Part shown: positions 1-12,769 of the stretch, in pieces
How the letters are laid out: every line of letters starts with the position of its first letter
Position numbering within the stretch: the first letter of the stretch is position 1
Source of the DNA: Delphinus delphis
Lineage: Eukaryota; Chordata; Mammalia; Artiodactyla; Delphinidae
Reading direction: 5' to 3'
Length of the DNA: 64,000 nt
NCBI RefSeq assembly: GCF_949987515.2
Contig: NC_082688.1
Location: 73,722,731-73,786,730, forward strand
Position numbers and translations under genes: made by a program
Notes under the pieces: generated by a model
The model's input: the letters and a program-made list of their open reading frames with translations, nothing else
What the model was told of the DNA's origin: nothing
Database searches by the model: none

Positions 1-35
1 ACCATCATCATCACCATCATATTCATCATTATTCT
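1..35. repeat. (CAT)n-like simple repeat
   Basis: The window opens with an imperfect run of cat/cac trinucleotides (catcatcatcaccatcat). It may extend beyond the window edge. Confidence 0.6.
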
Positions 36-2066
36 TATAGTGTTTACGTTTATTTGTTCATAGATTTTCATTTTCAAATAATTTTCATATGTTTATTTGT
101 TAAAAAGGACAGCATAACATTTTAAAATCATATTACTAATTTTCCAGAGGATAATAACCTGAAGCACTTGGAAATATATAATAATAAAAATGTTCCCTGA
201 ACTTAAGAAGTTTAAACTTCACAGCAAATACATAATAAATAATATATGTTTGTGAGCCTTCACCTAGGGTTTGGGGACCTATGTCTTAAATTTGAGTAAT
301 TCTTTACCTATACTCCTTGAAGTACATAGAATTTTTTTCTTCTAAAATTTCCTTCTTTAACAAGTAACTGAAGCTGAAGGTATGCTAATGCAGGTGCAAT
401 AATAAGAGGAAAGTGTACAAGCCTCCTTATAGCTTTTTTTTGTTTTTGTTTTTTTTGTTTTCACATACCCCCACTGAGCCTGTGTTAGCAAAAGATTCCT
501 CACCCAACAGTATTATATTTCAAGAACACCTGTGCTTTCTAACATGCACAGGAATTAAAGAGAAGGAAATTCCAATTCTCAAGTGAAAAGTCTATGAGTA
601 GGTGGAAATATTAACTACTAAGTAGGCCAGTGCTACTAAACAAGTCATTAACATGATTTAAAAGATTATTTTATATATTTCTCTAGGTTTAAGGGATATA
701 TCCTACAGTTGCTTTATTAAAGATTTATCACACTGGCCTACAAGGATTGGGGGTCTCTAATTTTCCTTTCTCCTGTGGGATATGGTGTATTCAAAGCCTC
801 AAACCTTTTTTTATCCTTTATTTCATCACAATAAATGTCAACAACCCATTTTTCACCCTATACAACCATAAGGTCTAAGCAGAAAACAACACAATGCAAC
901 TCAAAAAAGTAACCTGGATTTACCACTCTAGTAACTAAAAAGGAGAAGAGGGAAGAAAAAGATAACACAAAAGAACAAGGAAAGAAGTTCAGAAATGAAA
1001 ATGTCAGTTTAGTATTGTATCTTATCAGAAATTACAGCCATTACAGCCCTGAGGAGGATGCAAAGTACTGGTACCCCAAAGTTTCATTACGTGCTTAACA
1101 ATTAAAAGAAACTTTTATTATGATTACTCTTGCTCCAGATTTATGCTCAACATCTAAAGAATCCTTCACCAGGAGGTGAAGGTCATAACTGACCTATGTA
1201 TTTCAGCATTCAGGCCTCATCAAATACATTCTCTAAACCAATGAGTTAGCAAAAACCATACTCTGACATCTTGAGAAAAAAAAAAACAGGATGGGACTTT
1301 GAGATCTTTTAGGAACTCATGCTGCAATCTATTTTGGCTCAGCATCAATGAAAATGGTAATTTTTATCATAACATGAATATAATGTTAATTATTCCATGA
1401 TATTCACTCTAACTTCTATTTCTACTGTGTCAGTGAATTTTAAATCTAGTTTGAAAGACAAAAAGTGGCTTTTTGTTTATACAAGAAACAATGACCATCA
1501 TGTCTACTTACTAAATCACATCAAGCTGTAAGGTTAGGAGGTCCTAATAGAGTTGAAGCCAGAAACCCTTAAGTCAAACATTTATACATTCAAATCAAAC
1601 ACCTAATACTTCTTTTTTGACCCTGAAAAGTTAAACATATAAGGTCAGAAGGAATTAAAAAAAAATAGTAGTGGCAAACCATGCTGTCATTTTTAATATG
1701 TCTTACACAGAAGCTGAGTCCTTAGATTCTGAAATGTTATTCCTTATAATTTATTTTAGAACCTACTTAATTAATATTCATAAGTATCCCTTACTGTCTT
1801 TTGTTTCTAAAATTAATACAATTCTAAAACTGGAACTCTTATGTTTGGTTAAGAGATTAAATCTATGTTATTTTAACTTATGCAAAATCAGCTGGAGAAC
1901 TAAGGATAATTATCCAAATAAATCAACCAAAATCAAAGTTTTGCAGCACTTGTATGTAATGAATAATGAAAAAGATGTTTTAGATCCAAATTTTACAGAT
2001 GAAACTCTCAGTTCATTATTTTAGAGGTCTGAAACTTGGCATGGTACTTAGACTTATAGAGTACTA
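36..2066. other. AT-rich unique DNA, nothing recognised
   Basis: No gene, RNA or recognisable repeat. The open frame at 1671-2024 (117 codons) has no family resemblance I know, lies in AT-rich DNA and is likely chance. Confidence 0.6.
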
Positions 2067-2615
2067 TGGTAGGCAGAATAATGGTCCCCCAGGATGTGCT
2101 CATTTTAAACTCTGGAACCTGTTAATATGTTATGCTACATGGCAACGGGAAATTAAGTTTGCAGTTGGAATTAAGGTTACTAATATTAAAACGACCTTTA
2201 AAAAAAGGTGACCATCTTGAATAACAGATAAGGAGATTATCCTGGCCCAATGTAATCACAAGTGTCCTTATAAGTGAAAAAGGGAACCAAGAGAATCAAT
2301 ATCAGAGTGACGCAGCATGAGAAAGACTCCACTGGCCATTGGGCCTTTGCTGGCTTCAAAGGTGGAAGGACACCTTGAATCAAGAAATTGGCTGCCTCTA
2401 AAAGCTGGAAAAGTCAAGGAAATAGATTCTCCCCTAGAGCCTCCAGAAGGAACATATCCCTGCTACCACCTTGATTTAGCCCATTGAAACATTTCATACT
2501 TCTAACATAAAGTTAGAAGTTTTAACAAAACTCTAAGATTAAAAAAAAAAAATTGTGCTGTTTTAAGCCACCAGTCTTTGGAAATGTATTATAGCGGTAA
2601 TGAAAAACTAATACA
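2067..2615 (+). mobile_element. solo LTR of ERVL-MaLR type (MLT1/MST-like)
   Basis: The stretch begins ggtaggcagaataatggtcc and contains phrases typical of mammalian MaLR LTRs: gtaatcacaagtgtccttat, agattctcccctagagcctcc and ttaagccaccagtctttgg, closing with aactaataca. It starts with TG and ends with CA as LTRs do. No internal retroviral sequence follows. Subfamily not assigned; a clear target duplication was not found. Confidence 0.75.
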
Positions 2616-2649
2616 AATATTTCACAAACATATTACTAGTAGCTCCTGG

Positions 2650-2730
2650 ATGGTTTATTGGTAGCAACACTCCTAATACCTAATACAGTGCCCTGCCTGG
2701 CACATGCTGAAGTAATTACATTTGACTGAC
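2650..2730 (+). repeat. short L2/MIR-like fragment
   Basis: The phrase cagtgccctgcctggcacatgc is a decayed form of the conserved 3' portion shared by L2 and MIR elements (cagtgcctggcacatagtagg). Confidence 0.4.
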
Positions 2731-2880
2731 TACCAGATTCAATTTCCATAATAGGTAAATTAATCAGACAGACAATATATTGGGTTCACACTTTGTAATC
2801 CCTGATACAAGCCACACATATAACTGTTTTTTGAAGAAGTTAGGAAGACTAGAAAGAAAAGACTTTATTCTCAATTTTAC

Positions 2881-2905
2881 TTTTTTTTTTTTTTTTTTTT
2901 TTTTT
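2881..2905 (-). repeat. poly(T) tract
   Basis: An uninterrupted run of about 25 T. No SINE or LINE body is attached on the right side, and no flanking duplication is evident. Confidence 0.8.
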
Positions 2906-4149
2906 GGTAGAGACAGCAAAATTTCACAAGGAAAAGAAAAGAAAAATACAGTGGCATATAACAATACTGAAGCAATGCTACCAAAATACCTGCAAAGTAC
3001 TGAAAGTCAAAGCTAATTTTATGTGAAAATAAACCAGAACATTGTTTCAAAAAATCTCTCTTTGAATTATAAAAGCAGAAATGGAATTCAGAATTTCCAT
3101 TTTTAGCAGAGGTCAACTAAAAGCATGATAATATAATGACCACTAAAATTAACCTTAATATCTGTATTGTTACCTATATCTACATAATAATAAAAATATT
3201 TTAATGACTGTTAATTGTAAGGCAAATTCCCCCTTCTTTTCAAAAAAGATATACGTCCTCCTATTTCATAGTCAATACTACTACAAAAACACATAATTGA
3301 TAAAAAAAAAATAAGAAAACTTATACTTATTAGTTTGTAATTATATATGGACAGATCTATTTTGCTATCCCCCAAATCTTCTTAATGAAAGAAAATAATG
3401 CAATAGAAGAAAGAGTGAAAAGTAATTCATTAAGGGGATGTAGGCTACTCCTCTCTAATAGTAATGGACAGGAACTAACAAAGCACAATTGAAACTTGTA
3501 TTAAAAGTGGGTGAAAGGAAAGAGGGGACAAACTAATAGTTGTAATGTGATACAGATATGATTAGAAAGACCAGAATGCATCTTAGCTGTTCTGTTTGCT
3601 CAGACTCCAGAACAAAAATAAAATAACAGAAAAATGGGCATATAAATGTTCTAAATTATAGAAAAAGTATTGTTTGCTTGTTTGTTTTTTCGATTTACAC
3701 AAACTTGGGTCAAACTGTGTCTATTTTGAGACTGCCTAGGGGGTCAAATTGTCTTTTTCTCTGGAGTCCCTCAATATCATATGGTCATATACTGTATTTG
3801 CTAGAACTTTCCAAATAAATAATAAAACGTTGCCTTTATTCTAGGTCTCTTCTTTACACACAAAATGCCATTATTTCTGGGGAAAATGTCAAACTACTTT
3901 AAGAGACTTTGAATCCATTACAATGGGTTAAATTGATGAAATTGAGAGAGTATTTAACATACTCTGAAGCCTGACAAATATAATCTGGTTGAAATTAGGG
4001 GAGCAGCTTAAAAGGTATGAGGGAAATGTGAGATGGAGAAAGTAGATTTTAATATATAATAATAAATTCTGTTTAATAGAAGACTATGTGCTAATCGCAA
4101 TCATGATCTAGCTGCAAAGGTCATAAACAGGATTTTAGAGAGCTACATT
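2906..4149. other. AT-rich unique DNA, nothing recognised
   Basis: No coding region or repeat that I can name. Short A-rich runs only. Confidence 0.5.
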
Positions 4150-5010
4150 CAGGACTGCATAGAAAAGATAGTACACCATGATTAATCCAAGTTAATCCAG
4201 TAATAGAAGGGTGGTTCAACACTGATACGTATTTCAGCTTCTTAGCAAATTAAAGGAGAATATTGTATGATCATCTCAATCTTTGTGGATAAATGAAAAA
4301 ATCTGATATCAAGTTATTATAAAACCTTCACAAAATATAAAATAGAGGGGGAAAAAAAAAGGACTTGGAAAAAGTGTATCTTCCTAAAAGCAGACCTTTT
4401 AAAATCAAAAACATGATAAGGATGTACATTATCATTGCTTCCATTTAGAGTTCTGGAAGTCCTTGTTAGCACAGAGAAGAAAGGAGAATAAAATTATTAG
4501 AATTTTTAATAATATAATTATTCATAGATATTATTACTATATAAAATCATCAAAACATTCTACAAAAAAGTTAGAGAAAATAAGAGAGTTTAACAATGTA
4601 CTTGAATATATGGTCAGTATGCAATAAAATTCTGTATGCCAGGAAGAAACAAGAATACAATCATCACATCACCATTTTCATCATAATCATTATTTATCAT
4701 TTATAATAGCTATCAAATGTAAAGTACTTAAGAAATGTTTAACAAAAGATATGTAAAAGATGTATAGAAAAAATATAAATTTTTCTTGTAATATATTAAA
4801 GAAGATTCAAATAATTGGAGAGATATGCCATTCTCATGGACAATAAAACCTCCAAATTTATGTATAGACTCAGTGTACTATAAATCAAAATTCTAATAGT
4901 TTTTTCAGAACTTGACATGTTAAATCTGAAATTTATATGAAAAATGCCAAATGACCCAAAAATAGCCACACACAAAAGATGCCATTTCTATAGAAATAAA
5001 TATATGATGA
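4150..5010 (+). mobile_element. ancient L1 (L1M) ORF2 fragment, sense
   Basis: Decayed L1 ORF2 phrases occur in the right order: ggtggttcaacactgatacg, atgatcatctcaatctttgt, ttctggaagtccttgttagc, attattactatataaaatca and gagagatatgccattctcatgg, then aaatttatatgaaaaatgcc. Many stop codons and indels; no coding capacity remains. Confidence 0.65.
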
Positions 5011-5399
5011 CAAAACAGAACAATTACTGCTTCCTAGAAGGATGCAGAAGTTTAGTGGGAGGAGCCATGAAAGAACTTTCTGTCATGATGATGATGTTCT
5101 TCTATAAACTGATAGCCATTTGTGTGATACAACAGATGTATGCATATATTAAAATTCATGAAATGTTACACATAAGGTTTGTGTATTTCTCTATGCTTAT
5201 TTTACCTAAACAAATATTGAACTCTAGTTCATAATATGTAAGCTGAAGTGTTTTGTGTTGAGGAATACTGATATCCTCAACTTACTCTGCATCAAAAATA
5301 AGATGAATTGATGGATGGATGGAGAGATAGAATGGAGAAATCTGTAACTGAGCAAATATTGTTTCTTTAAAGTTGAAGGTAAGTTTATGGATCACCAAG

Positions 5400-5790
5400 T
5401 ATCCTTATATGACACTTATTCAAATTAATTGGTGCAACCACTTTGAAACACAATAGAATCTCGTAAAGCTGAAAAAAGACCTTGCAATTCCACTTTTTCC
5501 TAGAGGTACACCTGCACTAATTTTCAATGTACAAGATACAGCATAGTTCCTAATAGCAAAACAATTGGAAACAACTCAAATAATCCTCAAAACAGGCTGA
5601 ACAAAATTTTGTTGTATTTGCACAATGGGATTTTTTATAATCATAAAAAATAAAAATGCCAAACATGTGGATACACTTTAGGAATATATTGATCAAAAAT
5701 GCTGTTAACAGAAACGACATAAGCAAAAAAGCAAAATAAAAAATATATTTTAGGGATACTTTCATATATGATGAATGTGTATTTTTAAAA
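5400..5790 (+). mobile_element. ancient L1 3' end, sense
   Basis: Phrases such as ttggtgcaaccactttgaaa, gcaattccactttttcctag, tagcaaaacaattggaaaca and acacaatggga-type sequence follow the order of the L1 ORF2 end and 3' UTR. Probably the continuation of the L1 fragment at 4150-5010 after a gap of unrecognised sequence (5011-5399). Confidence 0.6.
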
Positions 5791-6234
5791 GAGAAAATGA
5801 TAAATCCAAACTTTAAAATAGCAGTTATCCCTGACCATGAGTCAGGAGCACGAGATAGTAAAGGACCACCTAGTTGATGAAGCTGTGTTTATTTTATTTC
5901 AGTTCTTAAACTGCGTGATGAGTTCATAGGTATAAATTTTACTATTATGTCTCCTATCTTCTATATACAGTATATTAAATATATATATTTTTAGGCATCA
6001 AATATTAGGAAATAAAATGCAAACCACATCTACCTACAATGAATTTGCATATTAATAATTAAAAAAGAAAAGCTCAACAAGAGAGATGAAAAAAGTAAAC
6101 ATCTAGGAACCACCCCGTTCATGAAGAAACTTCCACATAGGTTGCTTTCCACATATGCCATTGCTGCCATTACACACACGTTTAATACTTTGCACACGTG
6201 TTTAATATTCATGTTCTCAACTTATCTTACAACT
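5791..6234. other. unique AT-rich DNA
   Basis: Nothing recognised. A short AT run (atatatatttt) lies near 5980. Confidence 0.5.
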
Positions 6235-6382
6235 GTAGCGATACTATTAATTTCCCTGTTTTACACATGAGAAAGTTTAGAGGTTAAGTGATTTACTCAA
6301 GGACATACAACTCAGTGGAGATGGCAGAACAGTAATTCAGGATTGCCTGACTCTAGAGCCCAAGATTTATCATGTTGTACCT
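6235..6382 (-). repeat. MIR SINE, antisense
   Basis: The plus strand reads ttttacacatgagaaagttt, aggttaagtgatttactcaagg and gcctgactctagagccc, which is the reverse complement of the MIR core. Confidence 0.7.
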
Positions 6383-7780
6383 AGATGTTGTCACTGATTT
6401 TCAGGAGTCAATTGCCTTATAGGTCTCCAAATTGAACACTTTATATATTTATTATAGAAACACATTTTAAGAAAGCCCTCAACAATAAAAGTCAGTAAAG
6501 TTACAAAGGGATTGTTCCACAACACATCTAAAGATTTTATCTAACTAATAAATAATAAAGAATGGATTTGTAACACTAATTAACCCAATCAAACAATATG
6601 AGCTATTGCCAAAAGATAATAAAATTAAGGTTTCTATGTTTTTAAAGTAGTATTTTTGATTATCTTTATATCCACTGATGTTTAAAGATTCATCAGTATC
6701 CTCAAAAGAAGAACTCCGATACCTTAAGTTTCAACAGGTGGAGAATGACTGCCTTAGTACATAGGTTATAGTTCAGCCTGAAATTGTCACATAAAATGGT
6801 ACTACCCTGAGAATAAATTGCAATAATATCTGATAATCACAATTCAAGTACTAATCTTCATGTTTGTCTTTTGATATCAGATTTTCTGTAGTTCTGAGGA
6901 AATAAAATAGATGAGTTTATCTGGCCTTCTCTATATCTTTTATGGCAATGAAAAAATAAAATCTATGTTTGATTTCTATATAAATATTATTTCAGGGGAA
7001 CAGATGTTAACTTCTTTTATTTTAAACCTCAGCCTGCCTTTGTATGGCTAATCTCTTAGCTATCCTCCAGATTTGCTCTAAGTACTGATGACTCAACAAA
7101 TAAAGAAAATATGAGTGAAGTGACATGTATTCCAGCCTCCCCTATTCACTCATAAACCCAACAGTGTTAAGAAGTGACATAGAATTATCAAACATCTGGG
7201 TTGCAGATACTCTTCCAATCATTTAGAATCATGTAGATAGCAGTGGGTTTACTAGGAAAGAAAATGTGGCATGCGACCTTGAAAACAGGTTTAGATGGCT
7301 TCTCTTTATTAGAGTCAATTGCTTTATTCTTTTTGTAATAAGACAGATCCATTCCTTCCATTGCAGCCGATGACTTGCTTCACAATTTGTTGAGAAAATA
7401 GAAAAAGAAGAAAGTAATGCCTTTAGAGTCCCTCCAATAAATCTGCTGCTCCTGTATCTCTTTATCCTCTATCCGCTTTCTTTCTTATGACAAAGAATGA
7501 AGTGTCCCTACTCTCTTCTAAGGCCAGTCTTTTCATATATTCTCAGACTTCCATCCTCTTGTCCCTATCTCCTCTTTTAGAGGACACTGGTCCCCTATTC
7601 ATATGCTCCAGGAATATCATCTCTTTCCATTGTATCATTCCTACAATTAAAAAAACATAAAAATACAAGTTTCTCTTAATCCTTTATTGGCTTATTATCA
7701 TTTCATTTTGTTGTTATTGTTATTCCTTTAATAGGAAAGTCTTGAAAAACCTGTTATTAATTGTGCATCTAGGATTCACT
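6383..7780. other. unique DNA, nothing recognised
   Basis: No gene or nameable repeat. The right end (about 7330 on) becomes pyrimidine-rich and may be the degraded start of the L2 that follows. Confidence 0.45.
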
Positions 7781-7784
7781 TTGT

Positions 7785-8455
7785 CAGCTTCCAATCTTTC
7801 TTTTAAACTGCACCGCTGAAACCACCCTAGTCAATGTCAACCATGGCCCCGGTGGTGACACATCTCATGGCTGCTTCTGTGTTCTCTTCTTACTCAGCCT
7901 ATTCATGGTATTTGGCACACTTGGTAATCCCCCATCCCTGTCATAGGCTCTTTGGCATCCACGAAGTATCATGCTCCTGGTTTTTGTTCTGCCCCTTCTA
8001 AGTTTTCTTTACTGACTTCAGCATCTTTAAGTGAGATCCAAATATTTGGGAGTTCAGGCCACTTGTTTTTTCTATCTCTAACTACTCCCAGAAGATTTCT
8101 TCTACTCTTTATATATTGATGCCCAAATTTTCATATCCAGCCCTGATCCATTCCCTGAGATTTGAATTCTTGTAATCAAGAATTTATAACATATCTTTAT
8201 GTCTATTTCTAAAAAGGCATTATCTTGATTTCTCTCTGGGCCCCCAGATCAGTCAGACTGATGATTTAGAATGTAAAATGATATTCTATATTTCCAGCAC
8301 TCAAAGTCAATGGCTTAGAATCACACTTAGAGCAAAATGCAAATTTCTTTTCAGGGTTTACAAGGAAGTTCTGGCTCTCACTACCTCTCATTACTTCCCT
8401 CTTCTCACTTCAATTTTCTCTTTCAGACTTGACTAAAACCAGGATGTAATTAATT
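7785..8455 (+). mobile_element. L2-like LINE, ORF2 to 3' part, sense
   Basis: Pyrimidine-rich text follows the L2 reverse transcriptase region: a decayed counterpart of the segment encoding the SAAFDTVDH motif (ctcagcctattcatggtatttgg), then ttgatgcccaaattttcatatccagccctg, interrupted by indels. All frames are broken. Confidence 0.5.
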
Positions 8456-9356
8456 AAAAGAAATTTTTTCATATGTGATTCATTTCAATAGATTCTTCAG
8501 GTTCCCTTCTAAAATGCCAAAATGTTTTTCTCCATTTGTACTGCACAACTTTTTAATTGACCTCAAGCTATGTTTTGATTAAAGCAATCCTTGGATTTTT
8601 TGATCCCTCATAGTATTGCTGAAAATTTTCACTACTGGTTTTTCAAATACTCTATGGAATTTGATGAAGAGGGCCCTTACTGCTGCTATTCATGTTACCA
8701 TTATTTCAGAACAAAGATGCATATGCATAACTGAGGCCACATAAGTAGGGTCATCAGTGGGATAACCAGATATAGGAGCAATAGATTTTTAAGGTGCTCT
8801 GATTTTCCTCACTTCACAGATAGTATGCTGCCTTTTTATTTTTACTTCTTCACCATTCAGAAAGTTTTAGAGGCTACCTTATAAAAAGTTCAGTTTCTAA
8901 TAATGGATGATTCCAAATTTTTGTTTTAATTTACCATAAGGCCAAGAAGACAATAGCTACGTCTTCCTTTTCCCTTTGTAAGAAACTTTGGTCTAAATGA
9001 CTAATCAAGTACAGTGAACACTTTACTTTAGAATGATACCTATTCCTCCTCTATCTTGTTTTGTTTCTATTTGATTTTATTTGTAACTGCTGTGTTTAAA
9101 TATATTTTGTGGGTAAGCTTCGGCAAAAACTATTTGCAAGTAAGTGGGATATATAAATTTTTGATACATATAATAAACTGCAGAACAGTGTTGAGCTGCT
9201 TACTAGCAGCTCTCTTTAAATGTAGCTCCTGGTTTTAGTAGATGAGAAATTGAATACAAACCTAAGCTGTGTGATATAAAAATCATTGTAATCCAGTAAC
9301 AGAAGATGATGTTCTCAAGGGGAAAAAAATAATCCCACTGTATTCTGTACTTATTA
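8456..9356. other. unique DNA, nothing recognised
   Basis: No gene or nameable repeat. Confidence 0.5.
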
Positions 9357-9664
9357 GACAGTACTATTCAAAAGAAATATAAGTCAAGCTACATGTATGC
9401 TTTTAAATTTTCTTGAAGCCACATTAAGAAAGTAAAAGAAACAGATAAAATAGTTTTATTAACATATTTTATTTACCCCAATATATCAACTGTTATAATT
9501 CTAACATGTAATTAATATAAAAATTATTAATGTAATATTTTAAGCTTTTTTGACTAAGCGTGTTAAATCCAGTGTGTATGTCACACTTACCTTATGCATC
9601 TCAAGTCAGACTGCTCAAATACTCAACAGCCACCTCTGGCTATGGGCTACCATATTGGCCAGTG
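9357..9664 (+). mobile_element. non-autonomous hAT-Charlie-like DNA transposon
   Basis: Begins acagtactattcaaaagaaa and ends gctaccatattggccagtg, decayed forms of the inverted ends (cagtgctgtccaatag / ctattggacagcactg) of an old family whose interior reads aagccacattaagaaagtaa and catgtaattaatataaaaat, both seen here. Subfamily not assigned. Confidence 0.65.
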
Positions 9665-10329
9665 TATTAGACTATATCTGTAAGTGAATACCAATTTAAG
9701 ACACTAGTACACTTATGAGGCTATTATAGGAACCAAATTCTAAATCACCATTATGTGGAAAACACAGGAAGTTTAACTAATATAAACAAGAGGAAAGATA
9801 CATTCTTCACTTCCCCTGAACTCAACGTCAGTGATTCTATAACATAGCATTTTAGATATTTCCTTTCAAATAAACATGGTTTTGTGCTTTACCTCCTGCT
9901 GCAGCAACTTCAAAATGCTGCAAGTAAAAAACTGCTAAAAACTACAAATTGCCACCTAAGAACCCCTGCCTACATGATGATAATTAGTACGATTTTTGAA
10001 GGACCACAAATTACTGCCAAACAATTAGATACATCTCTAGGAAAACTCATCTCGTTTCTTTCAAAATACATTTTTGGAAGAAGAGAAAAGTAATCTGCTT
10101 CCATTCAGCTTGGGAATCTTCTTTTTTTTCAAAAGTAAAAAATAATTATTTATTCCCTATAATATTCCAGGTACTTATTAGGGATACAGGGTGAATAAGA
10201 TACAATTCTTGCCTTTGAGAATTCACAATCAAATGAAACACATGATGTACGTTTATATAATGTCACCTTTCAAGTTAAATATCCACTTACTTCAGTGAAA
10301 GCTTCTAAAAGCAAGCAAGACCTTATTTT
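9665..10329. other. unique DNA, nothing recognised
   Basis: No gene or nameable repeat. Short open frame at 9884-10093 has no features of a real gene. Confidence 0.5.
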
Positions 10330-10845
10330 TTAAACTATTTTATTGAGGTATGATGGACAAACACAAAGCTGTACATATTTAATGTATACAACTTGATGAA
10401 TTCAGAGATAAGTATATACCTGTGAAACTATCATCACAAGTTACGCCACAAACATCTCCCTCATTTCTAAAAGTTTCCTACTGACATCTTTATTTTTTGG
10501 TGTGATAAGAACACTTAACATAAGATCTACCCTTTTAGCAAAATTTTACGTATGCCATACAGTACTGTTAACTACAGGCAGTATGCTGTACAGTAAGATC
10601 TCTAGGATTTATTCATCTTGTATAACTGAAAGTTTGTACCCTTTGACTAATACCTCCCTGTTCCCCCTCCTGGCAACCGGCATTCCACTCACTGCTGCTA
10701 TGAGTTTAACTCTTTTAGATTCCTCATATAAGTGATACCATGTAGTATTTGCCCTTCTGTGTCTGGCTTATTTCACTTAGGATACTGTTCTCCAGGTTCA
10801 TCCATGTCATCACAAATGACAGGATTTCCTACTTCTATAACATTT

Positions 10846-10869
10846 TATATATATATATATATATATATT
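10846..10869. repeat. (AT)n microsatellite
   Basis: About eleven ta/at dinucleotides in a row, located inside the antisense L1. Confidence 0.8.
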
Positions 10870-11370
10870 AATATGTATATAGTAAACATTTTCTTTATCC
10901 ATTCAGTCATCAATGGACATTTAGGTTGCTTTCATTTCTAAGCTATTGGGAATAATGTTGCAATGAACATGGGAGTTCAGATATGTCTTTGACTTCATGA
11001 TTTCAATTTCTTTGCATATATATACAAAGTGGGATTGCTAAATCATACGGTGGTTCTATATTTAATTTTTTGAGGAACCTCCATACTATTTCCATAGTGG
11101 CTGCACCAATTTGCATTCCCACCAATAGTATACAGGGTTTCCTATTTTCCACATCCTCCTCAACACTTATCTTTTTTAAAAAAAAACAAAACTTCTTTTT
11201 AGGTAATAGCCATCCTAGCAGATATGAGGTGATATCTCATTGTGGTTTTGATTTGCATTTCTCTGATGAATAGAGATGTTGAGCATCTTTTCATATACCT
11301 ATTGGTCACTTGTAGGTCTTCCTTAGAGAAATGTCTGTTCAAGTTCTTTCCCCAATTTTTAATCAAATCA

Positions 11371-11465
11371 TTTCCTTCCTTCCTTCCTTCCTTCCTTCCT
11401 TCCTTCCTTCCTCCCCCTTCCCCTCCCTCCCTCCCTCCCTTCCTGTCTCCCTTCCCTTCCTTCTT
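11371..11465. repeat. (TTCC)n microsatellite with CCCT-rich interruptions
   Basis: About ten ttcc units followed by ctccc/ccctt variants; polypyrimidine on the plus strand. It interrupts the L1 ORF2 remnant at the point where L1 would read a T-rich segment. Confidence 0.9.
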
Positions 11466-12189
11466 GCTTGCTGTTGAGTTGTAGGATTTCCCTATATATA
11501 TTGGATATTAGCCCTTTATCAGATATATGGTTTGCAAATATTTTCACCCATTCCACAGGTTGCTTTTTCATTTTGTTGATGGTTTCCTTTGCCATGCAGA
11601 AGCTTTTTAATCTGATGTAATCTTACTTGTCTATTTTTGCTTTTGTTACCTGTGCTTTTAGTGTCATATCCAAGAAATCATTGCCAAGGCCCATGTTAAG
11701 AAGCTTTCTTTTCTATATTTTCACCTAGGAGTTTTAAGGTTTCAGGTCTTATGTTTAAGTCTTTAAACCTTTTTGAGTTAATTTTTGTATATGGTTTAAG
11801 AGTTCAATTTCATTCTTTCGCACATGGCTATCCAGCTTTCCCAGCACCGTTTACTGAAGACACTATCCTTACACATTGTGTGGAATATTCATTTTTAAAT
11901 TGTATCTAAAATTAAATGAGTTGGTGAGAATTTATACAGATCAGGGGAATTAAAATGGGAAGAGAGCTTTATGCATGAAAACTAGAAAGGCTCAGTGATA
12001 GTGACTCAAAACCACCTGCTCATACCACTATGCTATTACCTCTCTCAGTGTAAACTTTTTTCATCTTGTCCTCCCAATTAATATAAACCAAAAACTGAAA
12101 AATAAATTTTGTTAAACAAAAATTGATAAATTATTTTGGATTGAAAAAAGATATTTATTATTTACCTCCCTTCAATTCTTTGCAAGCTT

Positions 12190-12265
12190 TCCAAGGTAGG
12201 GACTGAGGACAGTGCCTGTCACAGAGCAGGTACTCAACATACATTTCAAAAGTGAATGACTGTTA
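12190..12265 (+). repeat. L2/MIR 3' fragment
   Basis: The phrase gacagtgcctgtcacagagcagg followed by tactcaacatacattt resembles the conserved L2/MIR 3' end. Confidence 0.5.
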
Positions 12266-12553
12266 ACTTCATTAATAAAAGAATGGATTATTTTAAAATT
12301 TCTCACCTTGTATATATGTTTGAGACCTGATCTTCAGAATGCAATGAATGCATTCTGCAATGAATTATGCTGTTTCTTTCCCTGTTTAAGATAGCAGGGA
12401 GAACATATCAATGTTCAAAAATTATGTGTCACTGGCTTTACGCTCTATCAACATCTATGTAGACGAACAGAGCAAATAATCCTCATCATGAAGAACTTTC
12501 AAATGGTACAAAAAATGATAATAAAAATAGTTCACATAGTTCAAATAGTTCAC

Positions 12554-12762
12554 GCTTCCCTGGTGGCGCAATGGTTGAGGGTCCGCCTGCCGATGCAGGT
12601 GACGCGGGTTCGTGCCCCGGTCCGGCAAGATCCCACATGCCGCGGAGCAGCTTGGCCCGTGCGTCATGGCCGCTGAGCCTGCGCCCGGAGCCTGTGCTCC
12701 GCAATGGGAGATGCCACAACAGTGAGAGGCCCGTGTACCGCAAAAAAAAAAAAAAAAAAAAA
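12554..12762 (+). mobile_element. CHR-type tRNA-derived SINE, sense
   Basis: Starts gcttccctggtggcgcaatgg, which carries the pol III A box; the B-box region is gcgggttcgtgcc. The body ends gtgtaccgc followed by about 21 A. The flanking 7 bp agttcac occurs at 12547-12553 and 12763-12769, a short target-site duplication. Nearly full length and little diverged from the other copies here. Confidence 0.93.
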
Positions 12763-12769
12763 AGTTCAC

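Larger units (their letters stand above)
10330..11885 (-). mobile_element. L1 (L1M type) 3' half, antisense
   Basis: Reading the minus strand 5' to 3', this runs from ORF2 into the 3' UTR and ends near 10330. Plus-strand landmarks are ttattgaggtatgatggaca, ctggcaaccggcattccact, tccatgtcatcacaaatgac, gcaccaatttgcattcccac, tctcattgtggttttgattt, gttgagttgtaggatttccc and ccatgcagaagctttttaat. ORF2 is broken by stops and indels. A TTCC microsatellite (11371-11465) has expanded inside it. Confidence 0.9.

Noticed and set aside
11242..11595. Low-complexity frames (Pro/Ser/Leu-rich and Gly/Arg/Glu-rich)
   Set aside because: They are translations of the TTCC microsatellite within an L1.
12554..12640. 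Possible tRNA gene (A-box and B-box-like motifs)
   Set aside because: This is the tRNA-derived head of the SINE; it does not fold as an intact tRNA and is repeated nine times in the window.
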